From positions 57,825,815 to 57,889,814 of the forward strand of contig CM056721.1 of the NCBI GenBank assembly GCA_029844215.1: 64,000 bases of DNA, given 5' to 3'. The stretch is from Przewalskia tangutica (lineage: Eukaryota; Streptophyta; Magnoliopsida; Solanales; Solanaceae). This document shows positions 33,531 through 45,570 of this stretch, piece by piece (the stretch's first letter is position 1; each line of letters begins with the position of its first letter). Made by a program: the position numbers and the translations under genes. A model generated the notes under the pieces. That model was not told the DNA's origin, did no database searches, and was given only the letters and a program-made list of their open reading frames with translations.

Positions 33531-34831
33531 ATCTAGGAAATGTAATACAATTTTGTCTTATCTTAGCTTCTATGCAGATGGAGGTTTCTACTGGTTTTAA
33601 TATAATTAATTATTTGTCAATACATTTTCCTTTATTAACGCTGCAGTGGTTTGTTCGATACTTATTCACATTTTCGAAATCAATATAACTTATTCCTTTT
33701 AAAACCCAATTACCCATTTCTCATAAATGCGGTTTCACAACTTTTTAACACAATTCAAGTCCTTAATATTTCACATCAAGTCATTTATAAGTCAAGTCTC
33801 TTATCATTTAAAAACCACAAACCATTTCTTTACCTATATAAAGTTGTTAAAACAAACTTCCCATAAAGCCGTTATAACACTTTATGTTTTAAACCAACCA
33901 AATTCGTTTAGCACATGTACGTCTACCGTACTACATAGTTCACAACAATCATGCTAGAAAAGATAGGAAGAGGTTCACATACCTCGCGACGATTATCGAC
34001 AAAAAGCAAAAAGCTCCAAAGTACTGTAACCCTGCTAGCCTTTTCCACCCTTCAAGTAGAATACGCTACTCGTAGTACTTCCACCTAAAAAGGCCACAAA
34101 ACGTCTATCAACTTCTCGATCTCTTTGTAGCGCAATTCAAAGAACAAGGTCATTATTCTACGGAAAATTCGGCAGCACCTACCCCCCCGCAACCACATAA
34201 ATCTCCTCTTCTATCAAGGTCCGCTACCAAGCCAACAACTCCAAGGGGGGTTACACGTCTAACCGGACGTGTACAACACTGCCCCACAATAATACTACAA
34301 GTCTACTGTAAATACAGTCTAATGTAAATACAGTTCAATTCTTTATAAACATCCTTCCAATATATCTTATACTCAATTCTAAATTACTACAATATGTAAT
34401 ATCCAATTACAATAGAGTGACATAGATCATTACCTCGATAAGCCCAAAATTATCCAAGATTATAAGTCGATCCTGAGCAACGTTTAGCTCCAAATCCTTA
34501 CGTTCCAACCCGCTCCAAGAAACCCTTAGAAGCTCCTAACCAACTCCTTTTCAAGATCCAACTCCAAAAAGTGAAGAACACTTAGGCTATAATTTGGCAA
34601 TGTTTCGGCCAAGGCAAGGTTTCTAGGCTAGGGGTGTGAAATCTTTTCCAACACTTGGTACACAATATTATTAACACCCTAAGGAAGAACACTTAAAATT
34701 TTAAGAATTTTGGGACAACACTAGCTCCTAAAATCAGCCCATGGCCGAGAGCTACACTCAAGAGGGAGGGAGTATTTTGCCTTGGAAATTATCTCAAGAA
34801 TGGATGAAGAAGTCTTGCAAGCTTAAGGGTC

Positions 34832-34840
34832 TATTTATAG
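34832..34840 (-). promoter_or_regulatory. TATA box of L5
   Basis: TATTTATAG on plus, about 510 bp inside the LTR end. Confidence 0.65.
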
Positions 34841-35350
34841 AGAAATCAATGACTAGGATCAAAGCAAGTGTAAGGTGAGGATTGGGTACATGTGTGAGGG
34901 TAAACTACCAACCAAGTGTTCACCACAAAAATGGGACAAGTGGCTTGCCACTTGTCCCCCAAAAAAAAACGTCCAAGTATCCCTCACTTTCGGCCATAGG
35001 GCCACATGGGGGTGACACGTGTCGCCCCCCTACTCGTCCAAAATATTTCGTCTTCCGAAAATATTCGTAATGCCAAAAATCTCGAAAATAAAGTGGGCCC
35101 CACAAACCGTAAATTTCTCCCGTGGGCCCCACGTGACCAATTCCGGAAATAAAATTCCATAATTCTCAAATATTCTAAAAAGTCCGAATACCGAATCCGG
35201 GAATCCAATTCCCTTTAACGAACATTTTTCCTTCACAAAATCCGGAAACTTTTTCGTCGAACAATCACATCTTTCTTCCTTTCCAATTTTTGTGTCGTAT
35301 TCTCGTACGTACGTCCTCACATACATACCCTGGAACTACGGGGTGTAACA

Positions 35351-35770
35351 GCTAGCCCATGGAATAATGATCGTATATATCATGCCCCCGGAATCCCTCA
35401 TCGGTGTAGACAGGTCTTCATGGGGAGCTAGCCCATGGAATAATAGTAATGGTCACATGCCCCCGGAATCCCTCATCGGTGTAGACATGCCCATGTGACA
35501 ATAATAATATACCGGGAGTTTAACCCGCTGCATGGCCGCATGCCCCCGGAATCCCTCATCGGTGTAGACATGTCCATGTGATAATAACAATGGAAGCATA
35601 CCCGTGGAATCCTCCGTCACTGCCGGTACATCCAATGAAACGTACGGGCATCTAACCCGCATCCTGGTCGCATGCCCCGGCATCCCTCATCGGTATAAGC
35701 ATGGCCAAGATCAAACAAAATGGAAGCATACCCGTGGAATCCTCCGTCACTGCCGGTACGTCCAACAAAT
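35351..35770. repeat. Tandem-repeat zone in L6
   Basis: Blocks of the type GCATGCCCCCGGAATCCCTC followed by ATCGGTGTAGACATG recur at about 35389, 35456 and 35538, then related GGAAGCATACCCGTGGAATCC blocks at about 35592 and 35723. Units are 65-85 bp and imperfect. Confidence 0.75.
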
Positions 35771-37731
35771 TCACAACAAGTCAGTCGGCCCTCCAACCGA
35801 GAGACGCGGTAACATAGTAATACCACCAAGGCTATCACAACTAGCATAGGCAAATTTAACATACTCTTAGACTTCCATTTTATGACAACAAATCCGGGTT
35901 TTAACCCCAAAGTACTACATACATTAATCCTTTCAAAAAGATCTCTTTTTACGTAAAAACAACTCGATACTATTATCCGTAGTACCAAACACGTTCATGT
36001 TTAAATCAAGTACTTTACACTTTTTAAACCAAGTGGCTTACACTTTTAAAACAACGTCAAGTATACTTTTAAAACCCAAGTAACTAACTCTTTTAAGATC
36101 AAGGTACTCCTACCTTTTAAAACCAAGCCACTTATATTTTTCTCATCAAGAAAAGTTCGATATTTGAAAATAAGTTACTTATACTTTTAAACTCAAGTTA
36201 CTTCTTTTTTCCCAAAATCAAGTTACCATTTTAAATCCAATAATAAAACCATTCTTTTGTTTTCATAAAGTCGTTATAACTAACTTCCCATAAAGCTATT
36301 ATAACACTTTATGTTTTAAACCAATTTAAGACAAAATCCTGCCTTTCTTTTAAACCAAAACACTTCAAATTCTCAAGTCTCTTTTCTTTTAGAAATCAAG
36401 TTCCTTACTTTGGAATTTAAGAAAACAATACTTGTTTATAATGATTCTTATTAAAGTAGCCATGATCTATGAAATGTAATACAATTTTGTCTTATCTTAG
36501 CTTCTATGCAGATGGAAGATTCTACTTGTTTTAATATAATTATTTGTCATTACATTTTCCTTTATTAACGTTGCAATGGCTTGTTCGATAGTTATTCCCA
36601 TTTCCGAAATCAAGTAAAACTTTATTCTTTTAAAGGCCAAGTATTCATTACTCACGAATGAGGTTTTACCACTTTTTAACACAATTAAAGTTCTTCACAT
36701 TTCATATCAATTCAAGTATAAGTCAAGTCTCTTATCTTTTAAAAACTCAACAAACCATTCTTTTACCTACATAAAGTCGTTATAACTAACTTCCCATAAA
36801 GCTATTATAACACTTTATGTTTTAAACCAACCAAAATTCGTTTAGCACACGTACGTCTACCGTACTACATAGTTCACAACATCATGCTAGAAAAGATAGG
36901 AAGAGGTTCACATACCTCGCGACGATTATCGACAATTAGCAAAATGCTCCAAGTACTATAACCTTGCTAGCCTTTTCCACCCTTCAAGTAAAATACGCTA
37001 CTCGTAGTACTTCCACCTATAATGGCCATAAAACGTCTATCAACCTCTAGATCTCTTCGTAGAACAATTCTAAGTACAAGGTTCCTTATTCTACGGAAAA
37101 TTCGGCAGCACCTCCCCCCCTCCCCCCCGTAACCACATAAATCTCCTCCTCTATCAAGGCCCGCTACCAAGCCAACAACTCCAAGGGGGTTTACACGTCT
37201 AACCGGACGTGTACAACACTGCCCCACAATAATATTACAAGTCTACTGTAAATACAGTTCAATTCTTTATAAACATCCTTCCAATATATCTTATACTCAG
37301 TTCTAAACTACTACAATATGTAATATCCAATTACAATAGGGGGACAAAGATCATTACCTCGATAAGCCCAAAATTATCCAAGATTAATAAGTCGATCTTG
37401 AGCAACGCTTAGCTCCAATTCCTTACGCTCCAACCCGCTCCAAGCAACCCTTAGAAGTTTCTAAACAACTTCTCTTAACACTTCAACCATCTATGAAGAT
37501 TTCCCTAGGGTTTCACTTTTGCGACTAATGGAATAAAGTAGTATTTCCAGGCTCTTATGTTGGGATAACTTTGGAATACTACAAGGGATTTAGGCTAAGG
37601 TATTTGGGATTATACCACAACACTTGAAGAATTTTTCTACACAAAGGGGGGGGGTGTTTGGACGAGAATTACACTAAGGAGGGAGGGAGAATTTTGCCTT
37701 GGAAATTATTTCAAGTGAGGGATGAATAAGT
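35351..37731 (-). mobile_element. L6 LTR, truncated on the left and interrupted by element P
   Basis: It starts inside its tandem-repeat zone, directly after L5's end, and runs through CAGCCATGATCTATG near 36457, TTCACATACCTCGCG near 36906 and a G-rich block at 37647-37656. It stops just before the TATA box, at ...GATGAATAAGT, where element P entered. The rest (TATA box and U3) should lie beyond P, outside the window. The last five bases TAAGT are the expected TSD. Confidence 0.82.
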
Positions 37732-38254
37732 TGTTACACCCCGTAGTTCCAGAGCATGTATATGAGGATGTACGTACGAGAATACGACATAAAAATTGGA
37801 AAGGAAGTAAGATGTGATTTTTCGACGGAAAAGTTTCCGGATCTTGTGAAGGAAAAAGGTTCGTTAATGGGAATTGGATTCCCAGATTTGGTATTTGGAC
37901 TTCTTGGATTAATTTAGAACTATGGAATTTTATTTTCCGGAATTGGTCACGTGGGGCCCACGGGAGGAATTTACTGTTTGTGGGGCCTACTTTATTTTCG
38001 GATTTTTGGCATTACGGATATTTTTCGAAGATGAAATATTTTGGACCAATAGGAGGGCGACATGTGTCACCCCTAGGTGACACTTGGTGGACGAAATTGT
38101 TGGACATGGTTTACACGTTTTTGGCATGAAAAAGACTTAAAACATTTGGTCAAAGTCTTGCAAGATATTTGTGGAGTAGATAGATAAGTGGGACCCACAC
38201 ACACATGGCCCAATCTAGACCACACACTTGCTTCAATCCTAGCCCTTGAATGTC

Positions 38255-38263
38255 CTATAAATA
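38255..38263 (+). promoter_or_regulatory. TATA box of element P
   Basis: CTATAAATA on plus, about 525 bp into the LTR, followed by ACCCCC. Confidence 0.75.
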
Positions 38264-38754
38264 CCCCCTTAAGTTTCAAGACTTCTTCATCCACACTTGA
38301 GAAATTCCAAGGCAAAAATACTCCCTCCCTTTTTTGTAGTTCTCGTCCAACACCCCTCTCCCTTAACCAAACCTTGTCCAAAAATTCTTAAACTCTTAAG
38401 TGTTCTTCCTTAGTGTATTAGGAAGATTATTAACCAAAAGTTAGAATAGATTTCACACCCTAGCCCCTAAAACTACCCCTTGGCCGAAACATTGCCAAAT
38501 TGTAGCCTAAGTGTTCTTCACTTTTTGGAGTTGAAGTGTTTAAGAGAAGTTGTTAGAAACTTCTAAGGGTTGCTTGGAGCGGTTTGGAGCGTACAGAATA
38601 GGAGCTAAACGTTGCTCAGGATCGACTTATAATCTTGGATAATTTTGGGCTTATCGAGGTAATGATCTTTATCCCCCTATTGTAATTGGAGATTACATGT
38701 TGTAGTAATGTATAATTTGAGTACATGATTTATGGAAGGATGATTACAAAGAAT

Positions 38755-38759
38755 TGAAC
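38755..38759. repeat. Target-site duplication TGAAC, left of element C
   Basis: TGAAC here and at 56098-56102. Joining the flanks restores AATTGAACTGTATTTACA, which is seen (as its complement) in the uninterrupted LTRs. Confidence 0.92.
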
Positions 38760-39479
38760 TGTCACGACCCGACCCCGGGCCCGCGACTGGTGCCCTACCT
38801 GGGCACCCTTACAGGTATACATCAGAGATAATCAGCGGAACATACATGAAACTTATAAGATAAAACAACAGGTTAGCCGATAGGGCTACCTTCCTGGATA
38901 TATATATATACAACCGAAGCAGTTGCCTCATTTCCTTTACAAACTGACCCACAATATGTGACTACAGACCTCTAAGAGTTTTAACATAACAATCGTGGAC
39001 AGGCCCCGCCATACCTCGAATATACATGAATCTACAACCTCGTGGAAAACTGCATCAAGAGATAAGCCTCCGGAGCAAATGGAGCTTTTTCCTAAAAACT
39101 GAACCGAGATCGTAAGAGCAAGGATCACGAACCTGGTTACCTAAAACCTGCGGGCATGAACGCAGCCTCGGCGGGGTCGATAACAAAATTTAATATGGAA
39201 TGTAAATAACGTCTGAAAGAGATCATAACTGTACAAAAGAATGACAGGGACAAGTATAAAAATACATACCAGATCCTGCCGTGTCATTACCACTTATGAA
39301 CTTAATCGCACCTTATTATCTTTTCCCATTTTCAATAAAAGTTATAGTCACATTCTTATGCACATGATTAGGAAAAATCATTAAGTTCATTACCATATAA
39401 CTTCCTTATCTTTCATAACATAATCCGGCCCCTTATGGAGGGACGCATATACTACCCGGCCCAATCTGGGACGCGATCA

Positions 39480-40020
39480 AGTCACACAAATATCAAAGCG
39501 CGCCTGGAATCCCCATCACCGACGCGACTATAAGTGTAAAATATAACCATGTGACGCGCCTGGCATCCCACCTCACCGCTTTACATACATACACAACATA
39601 TATATATATATATCTCCCGCCGTGGAATCCCACATCATCGCGGCACTGTAGGTGTAACATATAACCACGTGACGCGCCGTGGCATCCCACCTCACTGACA
39701 GACATACACAATATATATATATATATATATATATAACGCGCCGCATGCCCGTCCCACATCGTATAAGCATCGCGTAACGTGCCCTCGGCATCCTCATCGT
39801 AGGCGCAGTCTTCGGGAGCTAGCCCATGGAGTAATAATATAACATGGTCGCATGCCCCGGAATCCCACATCGTATAAGCATGGCCATGGAGTAATAAAAC
39901 ACGCGGGCATCTAACCCGCATCCTGGCTGCATGCCCCGGCATCCCTCATCGTATAAGCATGGCCAAGATCAATCACAATGGAAGCATACCCGTGGAATCC
40001 CACATCACTGTCGGTACGTC
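39480..40020. repeat. Tandem repeats with TA microsatellites, element C left LTR
   Basis: GCGCC-GTGG(A/C)ATCCCAC-type blocks recur between about 39498 and 39735, with TA runs at about 39597-39613 and 39711-39737. Larger 65-70 bp units with GCATGCCCCGGAATCC follow to about 40020. Many short indels separate it from the matching right-LTR array. Confidence 0.8.
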
Positions 40021-42200
40021 CAAGTAAACTTACAACCAGCCAGCCGGCCCTCAAACTGAGAGACACGACAACGTAGACATATCATACTTGCACTCAAAGT
40101 TATCACAAGCAAACCTAGGCAAGTTCATTAAACCTTTAGACTTCCATTTTTTATAAACTCATGGCACTTTCGTTTCACACATAAAAATCCGGGAATTTAA
40201 CCCCAAGTACTACGTGCTTACATTCTTTTCAAAAGATTCCTTTTCATATAAAACCCCAAGATACTAACACCCGTAGTATCAAGGCTTGTGTACATTTCAC
40301 ATAAGTCACTATACTTTAGAAATACATTTCTCGGCTTCTAAATCAAGTGACCCTTACCATAAAGCTTTAAGCAAGTGATACACTTAAATCAAATTGTCCT
40401 TCCTTAATTCAAGTTATTCTTTGATTACTTTATTAGAGAAAACCATTCTCTTAACCTTCCATAAAGCCGTTAAAACCAACTTCCCATAAAGCCGTTATAA
40501 CCCTTTATGGTTTTAGACAAACTCATTCCTTTTATAACCAAGAGACTTATACTTTTTTAAAACCAAGTATTATATATCTTCGAATCAATTCTCTTAACTT
40601 TCAAAGTACAATTAGTCTCTTAACCTTTAGAAATCAAGTGACTCCTTTTATTATAAAACCTTAGGCAATTGATGCCTAAAAATCAAGTTGCCTATTCATA
40701 AAAAAAAACAAGTCATTTATCTTTCCATAAAGCAAATATAACCAACTTCCCATAAAGCCGTTATGTTCACTTTATACCTTAGCCAAATACAATTTCCTAT
40801 CCAAGGGACTCATACGTTTAAAACGGAACAAGTATCACATACTTTAAAACTCTTCAAGTCCCTTAACTTTAATAAAACATTAGACATCCTTAACACTTTC
40901 AAAGAAGTGAGTTATTCTCCTAACTCACCCGACTTGGCTATTCATAAAACTAGTAAAGGATATCAAGGTCTCAGACGCTCACCGTACTATATACGTGCAA
41001 CTAGTCATGCTCAAAGGATAGGAAAAGTTCTACATAGAGTAAATCACACAACTACCTCTTAACTTCTAAGAGTAGTAGGAAACATGAAATGATACCACCG
41101 GTATATTCCATACATAGAATCATGCTAAAGGAAGGAAGAGGTTCACATACCTCGCGACGATTATCGACAAGTAGCAAAATGCTCCAAAGTACTTCAACCT
41201 TGAGCTATTCCATTCTTCAAGTAGGATACGCTATACTTAGTACTTCAACCTATAATGGTCACAATATGTCCATTAACCTCTTACTTCAAACGTAGAATAT
41301 TCCAAGTGCTAAGTCACTAAATTCTACGGAAAATCAGACAACACCTCATTTGTTTCTACTTACTTTTCCACCTTTTCAAGGCCGAATACAATAACCAAAC
41401 ACGCCACATTTAAGGCCCAATCAATGCAATCAACAATAGGGGATTACACGCCTACTAGACGTGTAAAATTCCGCCCCACAATAGATATCAAACTAATACA
41501 ACTACTAGTCCAATTTCGGCCATATAGAGTACCATAACACCAATTCTTATCCAATTTCCATTTCAATCCAAGTTGTTAGTATAACATGGTATCAAGTCGC
41601 AATCGATTATACTACTATAATCTTCAAGTATGTAACATGCGACAATTCTAATAAACGACTAAATTGTAATCCAACTTCTCAAGGCTTACATTACATTTTG
41701 GATTTTTAAGGCTACAAGCAATCCATAATACTTATAAACTTCAACACATATACTTCATGCTAGCAACATGTAAAGCTAACAACAATATAAATAATCTTGT
41801 AACACTTTTAAGGGTCAAGATTATACCTTAACGAAGCTTAATACAACTCCATATCCGAAGTTGCTCCTTAGCAACTTAGAGCCTCTTCAAGACACTTCAA
41901 TCCGCTACTTGAGACCCTTAGAACAATACCAACAACTTTCCTTCAAACTTCCAATCCAAAACCTAGAAAGCAACTAGGTTTTCACTTTGCGACTAATACG
42001 AAAACTCTCTTTTTCCGGGATTTTTCTATTGAGATACACTTACAATACACTCATGAACCTTGGTTTAAAGTGTGGAGCTTATTGGACAACAAACAAAAAT
42101 ATTCTCTTTTTTTTCTTGTGAACCCGAGAGCAACATTGGGAGCTCTTCAAATTTCTTGAAAATTTTCTAAGTATAGAACTCTTGTCTTGCTACTAGTACT

Positions 42201-42210
42201 ACTATATAGT
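42201..42210 (-). promoter_or_regulatory. TATA-like box of element C left LTR
   Basis: ACTATATAGT, palindromic, repeated at 55609-55618 in the right LTR, at the place where other LTRs have TATTTATAG. Confidence 0.55.
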
Positions 42211-42690
42211 AACATGGAGGGTCTAGATTACAACACATGTTAAAATTGGATGGAAGAGATCAAGCCAAGTGGCCCTTGACTTAGTCAACAATGTCAAGCT
42301 CTACTTGCAAGACTAATCTTTTACCTTGGTCAATGACCATCTTACCCTTGCTCCAATTCGTCCAAGACCAATATGGGGGGTGCCACGTGTCGCCATCCCA
42401 TTCATCCATAAAATTCCGTAACCCTCGTGGGTCCCACAAAATGTAAAATTCCGCGGGTGGGCCCCACATGACCAAATCCGTAAAAATAAATTTCCATAAT
42501 GATAATAAGTTCCATACTTCTTCAATTAATGCATTTTGAGAATCTAATTCTCACCAATGAACATTTCTCCTTTCCGACTTTCGAAAGATTTTTCCGTCGG
42601 AAAAACAATTCTTCATTTCGTACCAAATTCAAGTCTTGAGTTCCTTACGTACATTCTCTTAAACATGTCCTGGAGTTACGGGGTGTAACA

Positions 42691-44122
42691 TTCTTCCCCC
42701 CTTAGAAATATTCGTCCCCGAATGTTCTTTCGGAGTCCAATCTAATTAGATAGCGACTAGTCTCCTTTTACTACACCCTTCATACAACATATGCCTTCCA
42801 TGGCCACAAAACAATACTTATACTAAGATGTCAACCTTGGCACTCACAAAGCCAACTAGTCCATACTCACAATGACCTCAAAGTCTGTCATAATCATCTC
42901 TACTAGGTCTACTAGGGTCTGACGACTGTATCATCACCGGGCAAATCTCATATACCCGCTCAGCTACCACCCCAAACACGCACGGGTGTAGTCACCTCGA
43001 AAGGTTCTTATGGATTCAGGCTCTACTCCTTTACACTCGGTTGCTATCTTTCTTACTGGTCGTACTCTTTCCGTACTTCCAACTCATACTAGCATACATA
43101 CATAACTTCCATACCGATTCTGGCCTCCAATCTTTGGAGTCACTCTATAAACAATATACGGCCATTTCCGGCTTTCACGACCTGGTTCCGGTGGAACGCG
43201 TCCACGAACCCATAAAACAATTAACTAGACTTGGGCCTTGCACCCTCGTGACCCTGTCACGTAGAGGAACTACTACCAACTGATCCCACTCCAATCCAGG
43301 CCATGGGGAGACCCGTAACAGGTCCTCACCCCGACCCGCCGTCGCACTTAACTCTTATCCTTGGTCTGACTTAAAATCTTATGGCCCGAGAGAGCCTTAT
43401 ATATCTAAGGTCTCGGCAGTTATCAATATTCTTAGGCTCGCAATTTCCATGCTCCAAGCCTACCTTACCAGTCCCCCAGTAAACGGGTACAAAAACTTCT
43501 CATAATACTATAATTGTGTCGTCTTGATCACAACCACCATTACTTACTCTATACGGACCTCATCCGTACAATTCTCTTAAGCCTACTACGCAGCTTAATC
43601 TATTAACATGACATTCCGTTAAGTTCCTTAACATGGCTTCTTAAGGGTTCACTACCCTATCAGACAGCTCATCCTTTCCCAATTATCTCAAAATAAAACA
43701 CAAGACCTTGGCGAAAATTCATTAACTATTCCATACCTTCCCGGTATCTAGTTAGTCTTTACCACTCTTGGTAAATCTAAAACCATTCTAGGCAACCCAT
43801 AAATGACCCTCATACATAACTCCGTATAGATGTATGTCACAATACCAACTATACTATAATCATTACCAACCTGGATACGCAATCCACATAGTCCTTCCTG
43901 GGTCACTGTTGCCTTTCTCGTAGCTGCAATCAACATAACTCGTTAGGGAGAGACGACCCTAACAACACAGCTCTATCGCACGATCTCAGAGTGAGAAGAA
44001 TGGAAACCAATCCTAAATGTCCTGCGACCTCACGATTATAGATGTGGTGCACACACCGATAATCAAGACTCTACTAGACATGCGTAGACACTTTCCGAGG
44101 ACTAATCGCTCGATACCACTTT
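42691..44122 (-). pseudogene. Element C internal region: protease scrap, segment X, gag-start scrap
   Basis: The PPT (TTCTTCCCCCCTTAG) is at 42691-42705. The stretch 42890-43025 matches the end of element A's protease region (29440-29590). Segment X homology is at 43200-43430. A minus frame at 43936-43748 starts MLIAATRKATVTQEG, like a decayed gag start, but continues into unrelated sequence. No enzymatic domain is present. Stretches 43430-43740 and 43940-44100 hold nothing recognisable beyond leader sequence. Confidence 0.65.
44107..44118 (-). other. Primer-binding site, element C (altered)
   Basis: CGCTCGATACCA on plus. It has the same CTG-to-CG change as element A and is correctly placed beside the LTR start at 44123. 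Confidence 0.8.
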
Positions 44123-45080
44123 TGTCACGACCCAGGCTCGGGCATCGGTGCCTACAGGCACCCTTACAGGTATACATCAGAGATAATCAGTGGAACATAT
44201 ATGAAACTTATAAGATAAAACAACAGGTCAGCCGATAGGGCTACCTTCCTAGATATATATATATACAACCGAAGCAGTTGCCTCCTTTCATTTACAAACT
44301 GACCCACAATATGTGACTACAGACCTCTAAGAGTTTTAACATAACAACTGTGGCGGGACAGGGCCCCGCTATACCCCTGAATATACATGAATCTACAACC
44401 TCAGGGAAAACCGTACCAAGAGATAAGCCTCCGGAGCAAATGGAGCTTTTTCCCAAAAACTGAACCGAGATCCTAAGAGCAAGGATCACCAACACAGTAC
44501 CTAAACTGCGGGCATGACGCAGCCCCGGAAGGTCGATAACAGTGCGAATATGGAAGAAATAACGTCTGATGCAAATGTGATCATAACCGTACAAAAGAAT
44601 GACAGGGACAAGTATAAAAATACATACCAGATCCTGCCGTGTCATTACCACTTATGAACTTAATCGTACCTTATTATCTTTTCCCATTTTCAATAAAAGT
44701 TATAGTCACATTCTTATGCACATGATTAGGAAAAATCATTAAGTTCATTACCATATAACTTCCTTATCTTTCATAACATAATCCGGCCCCTTATGGAGGG
44801 ACGCATATACTACCCGGCCCAATCTGGGACGCGATCAAGTCACACAAATATCAAAGCGTGCCCGTGGAATCCCCCATCACTGCCGACAGCTATAAGTGTA
44901 AAATATAACCATGTGACGCGCCCGTGGCATCCCACCTCACTGTCGGCGTACACATACACAACACATATATATATATATCTCCTGCCCGTGGAATCCCACA
45001 TCACTGCCGGCAGCCGTAGGTGTAACATATAACCATGTGACGCGCCCGTGGCATCCCACCTCACTGTCGGCGTACACAAA

Positions 45081-45140
<60 letters not shown>

Positions 45141-45570
45141 CGCGGCCGCATGCCCCGGAATCCCACATCGTATAAGCATGGCCATAACGTGCCCTCGGCA
45201 TCCCTCATCGTAGGTGCAGGTCTTCATGGGGAGCTAGCCCATGGAGTAATAATATAACATGGTCGCATGCCCCGGAATCCCACATCGTATAAGCATGGCC
45301 ATGGAGTAATAAAACACGCGGGCATCTAACCCGCGTCACGCTGCGTGCCGGCATCCTCATCGTATAAGCATGGCCAAGATCTATCACAATGGAAGCATAC
45401 CCGTGGAATCCCCCGTCACTGCCGGTACGTCCAATAAAATGTCCGGGCATCTAACCCGCATCCTGGTCACATGCCCCGAAATCCCACATCGTATAAGCAT
45501 GTCGGATCAATCATAATGGAAGCATACCCGTGGAATCCTACATCACCGCCGATGCGTCCAAGTAAACTTA
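44123..45570 (-). mobile_element. Element C right (5') LTR, part 1
   Basis: It starts TGTCACGACCCAGGC and follows the left LTR through the tandem-repeat zone (44850-45545) to AGTAAACTTA at 45570, where element D entered. Hairpin blocks CCCTGAATATAC/CTCAGGG (about 44383-44407) and AAGCCTCC/GGAGCTT (about 44425-44450) are kept. Confidence 0.9.
45079..45140. repeat. (AC)n(AT)n microsatellite in element C right LTR
   Basis: An AC run of about 12 bp is followed by about 48 bp of AT. The matching site in the left LTR (39711-39737) has about 27 bp, so the tract changed length after insertion. Confidence 0.92.

Larger units (their letters stand above)
33526..35350 (-). mobile_element. L5 LTR, right part
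   Basis: It resumes L5 at ATCTAGGAAATG after element A and ends TGGAACTACGGGGTGTAACA at 35350. It has TTCACATACCTCGCG at 33975, the 'CCTCGATAAGCCC' block at 34434, a TATA box at 34832-34840, a G-box at 35017-35026 and GTGGGCCCCAC motifs near 35094 and 35122. No genes. Confidence 0.85.
37732..38759 (+). mobile_element. Element P: 5' LTR part 1 (only plus-strand element)
   Basis: It begins TGTTACACCCCGTAGTTCC at 37732. U3 contains a GTGGGGCCC motif near 37951 and GACATGTGTCACC near 38059. The TATA box CTATAAATA is at 38255-38263. The leader follows with TTATCGAGGTAATGATC near 38651. The LTR is cut at 38759 by element C and resumes at 56098. Confidence 0.9.
38760..42690 (-). mobile_element. Element C left (3') LTR
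   Basis: It runs from TGTCACGACCCGACC to TGGAGTTACGGGGTGTAACA, 3.93 kb. Tandem repeats and TA runs lie at 39480-40020, and the TTCACATACCTCGCG block at 41144. The leader 41340-41830 matches L4. U3 (42210-42690) has GCCACGTGTCGCC near 42381 and a GTGGGCCCCAC motif near 42458. Its TATA box differs from the others. Confidence 0.9.

Noticed and set aside
44840..45227. Frames rich in Tyr-Ile repeats
   Set aside because: They are translations of an AT microsatellite in element C's LTR.
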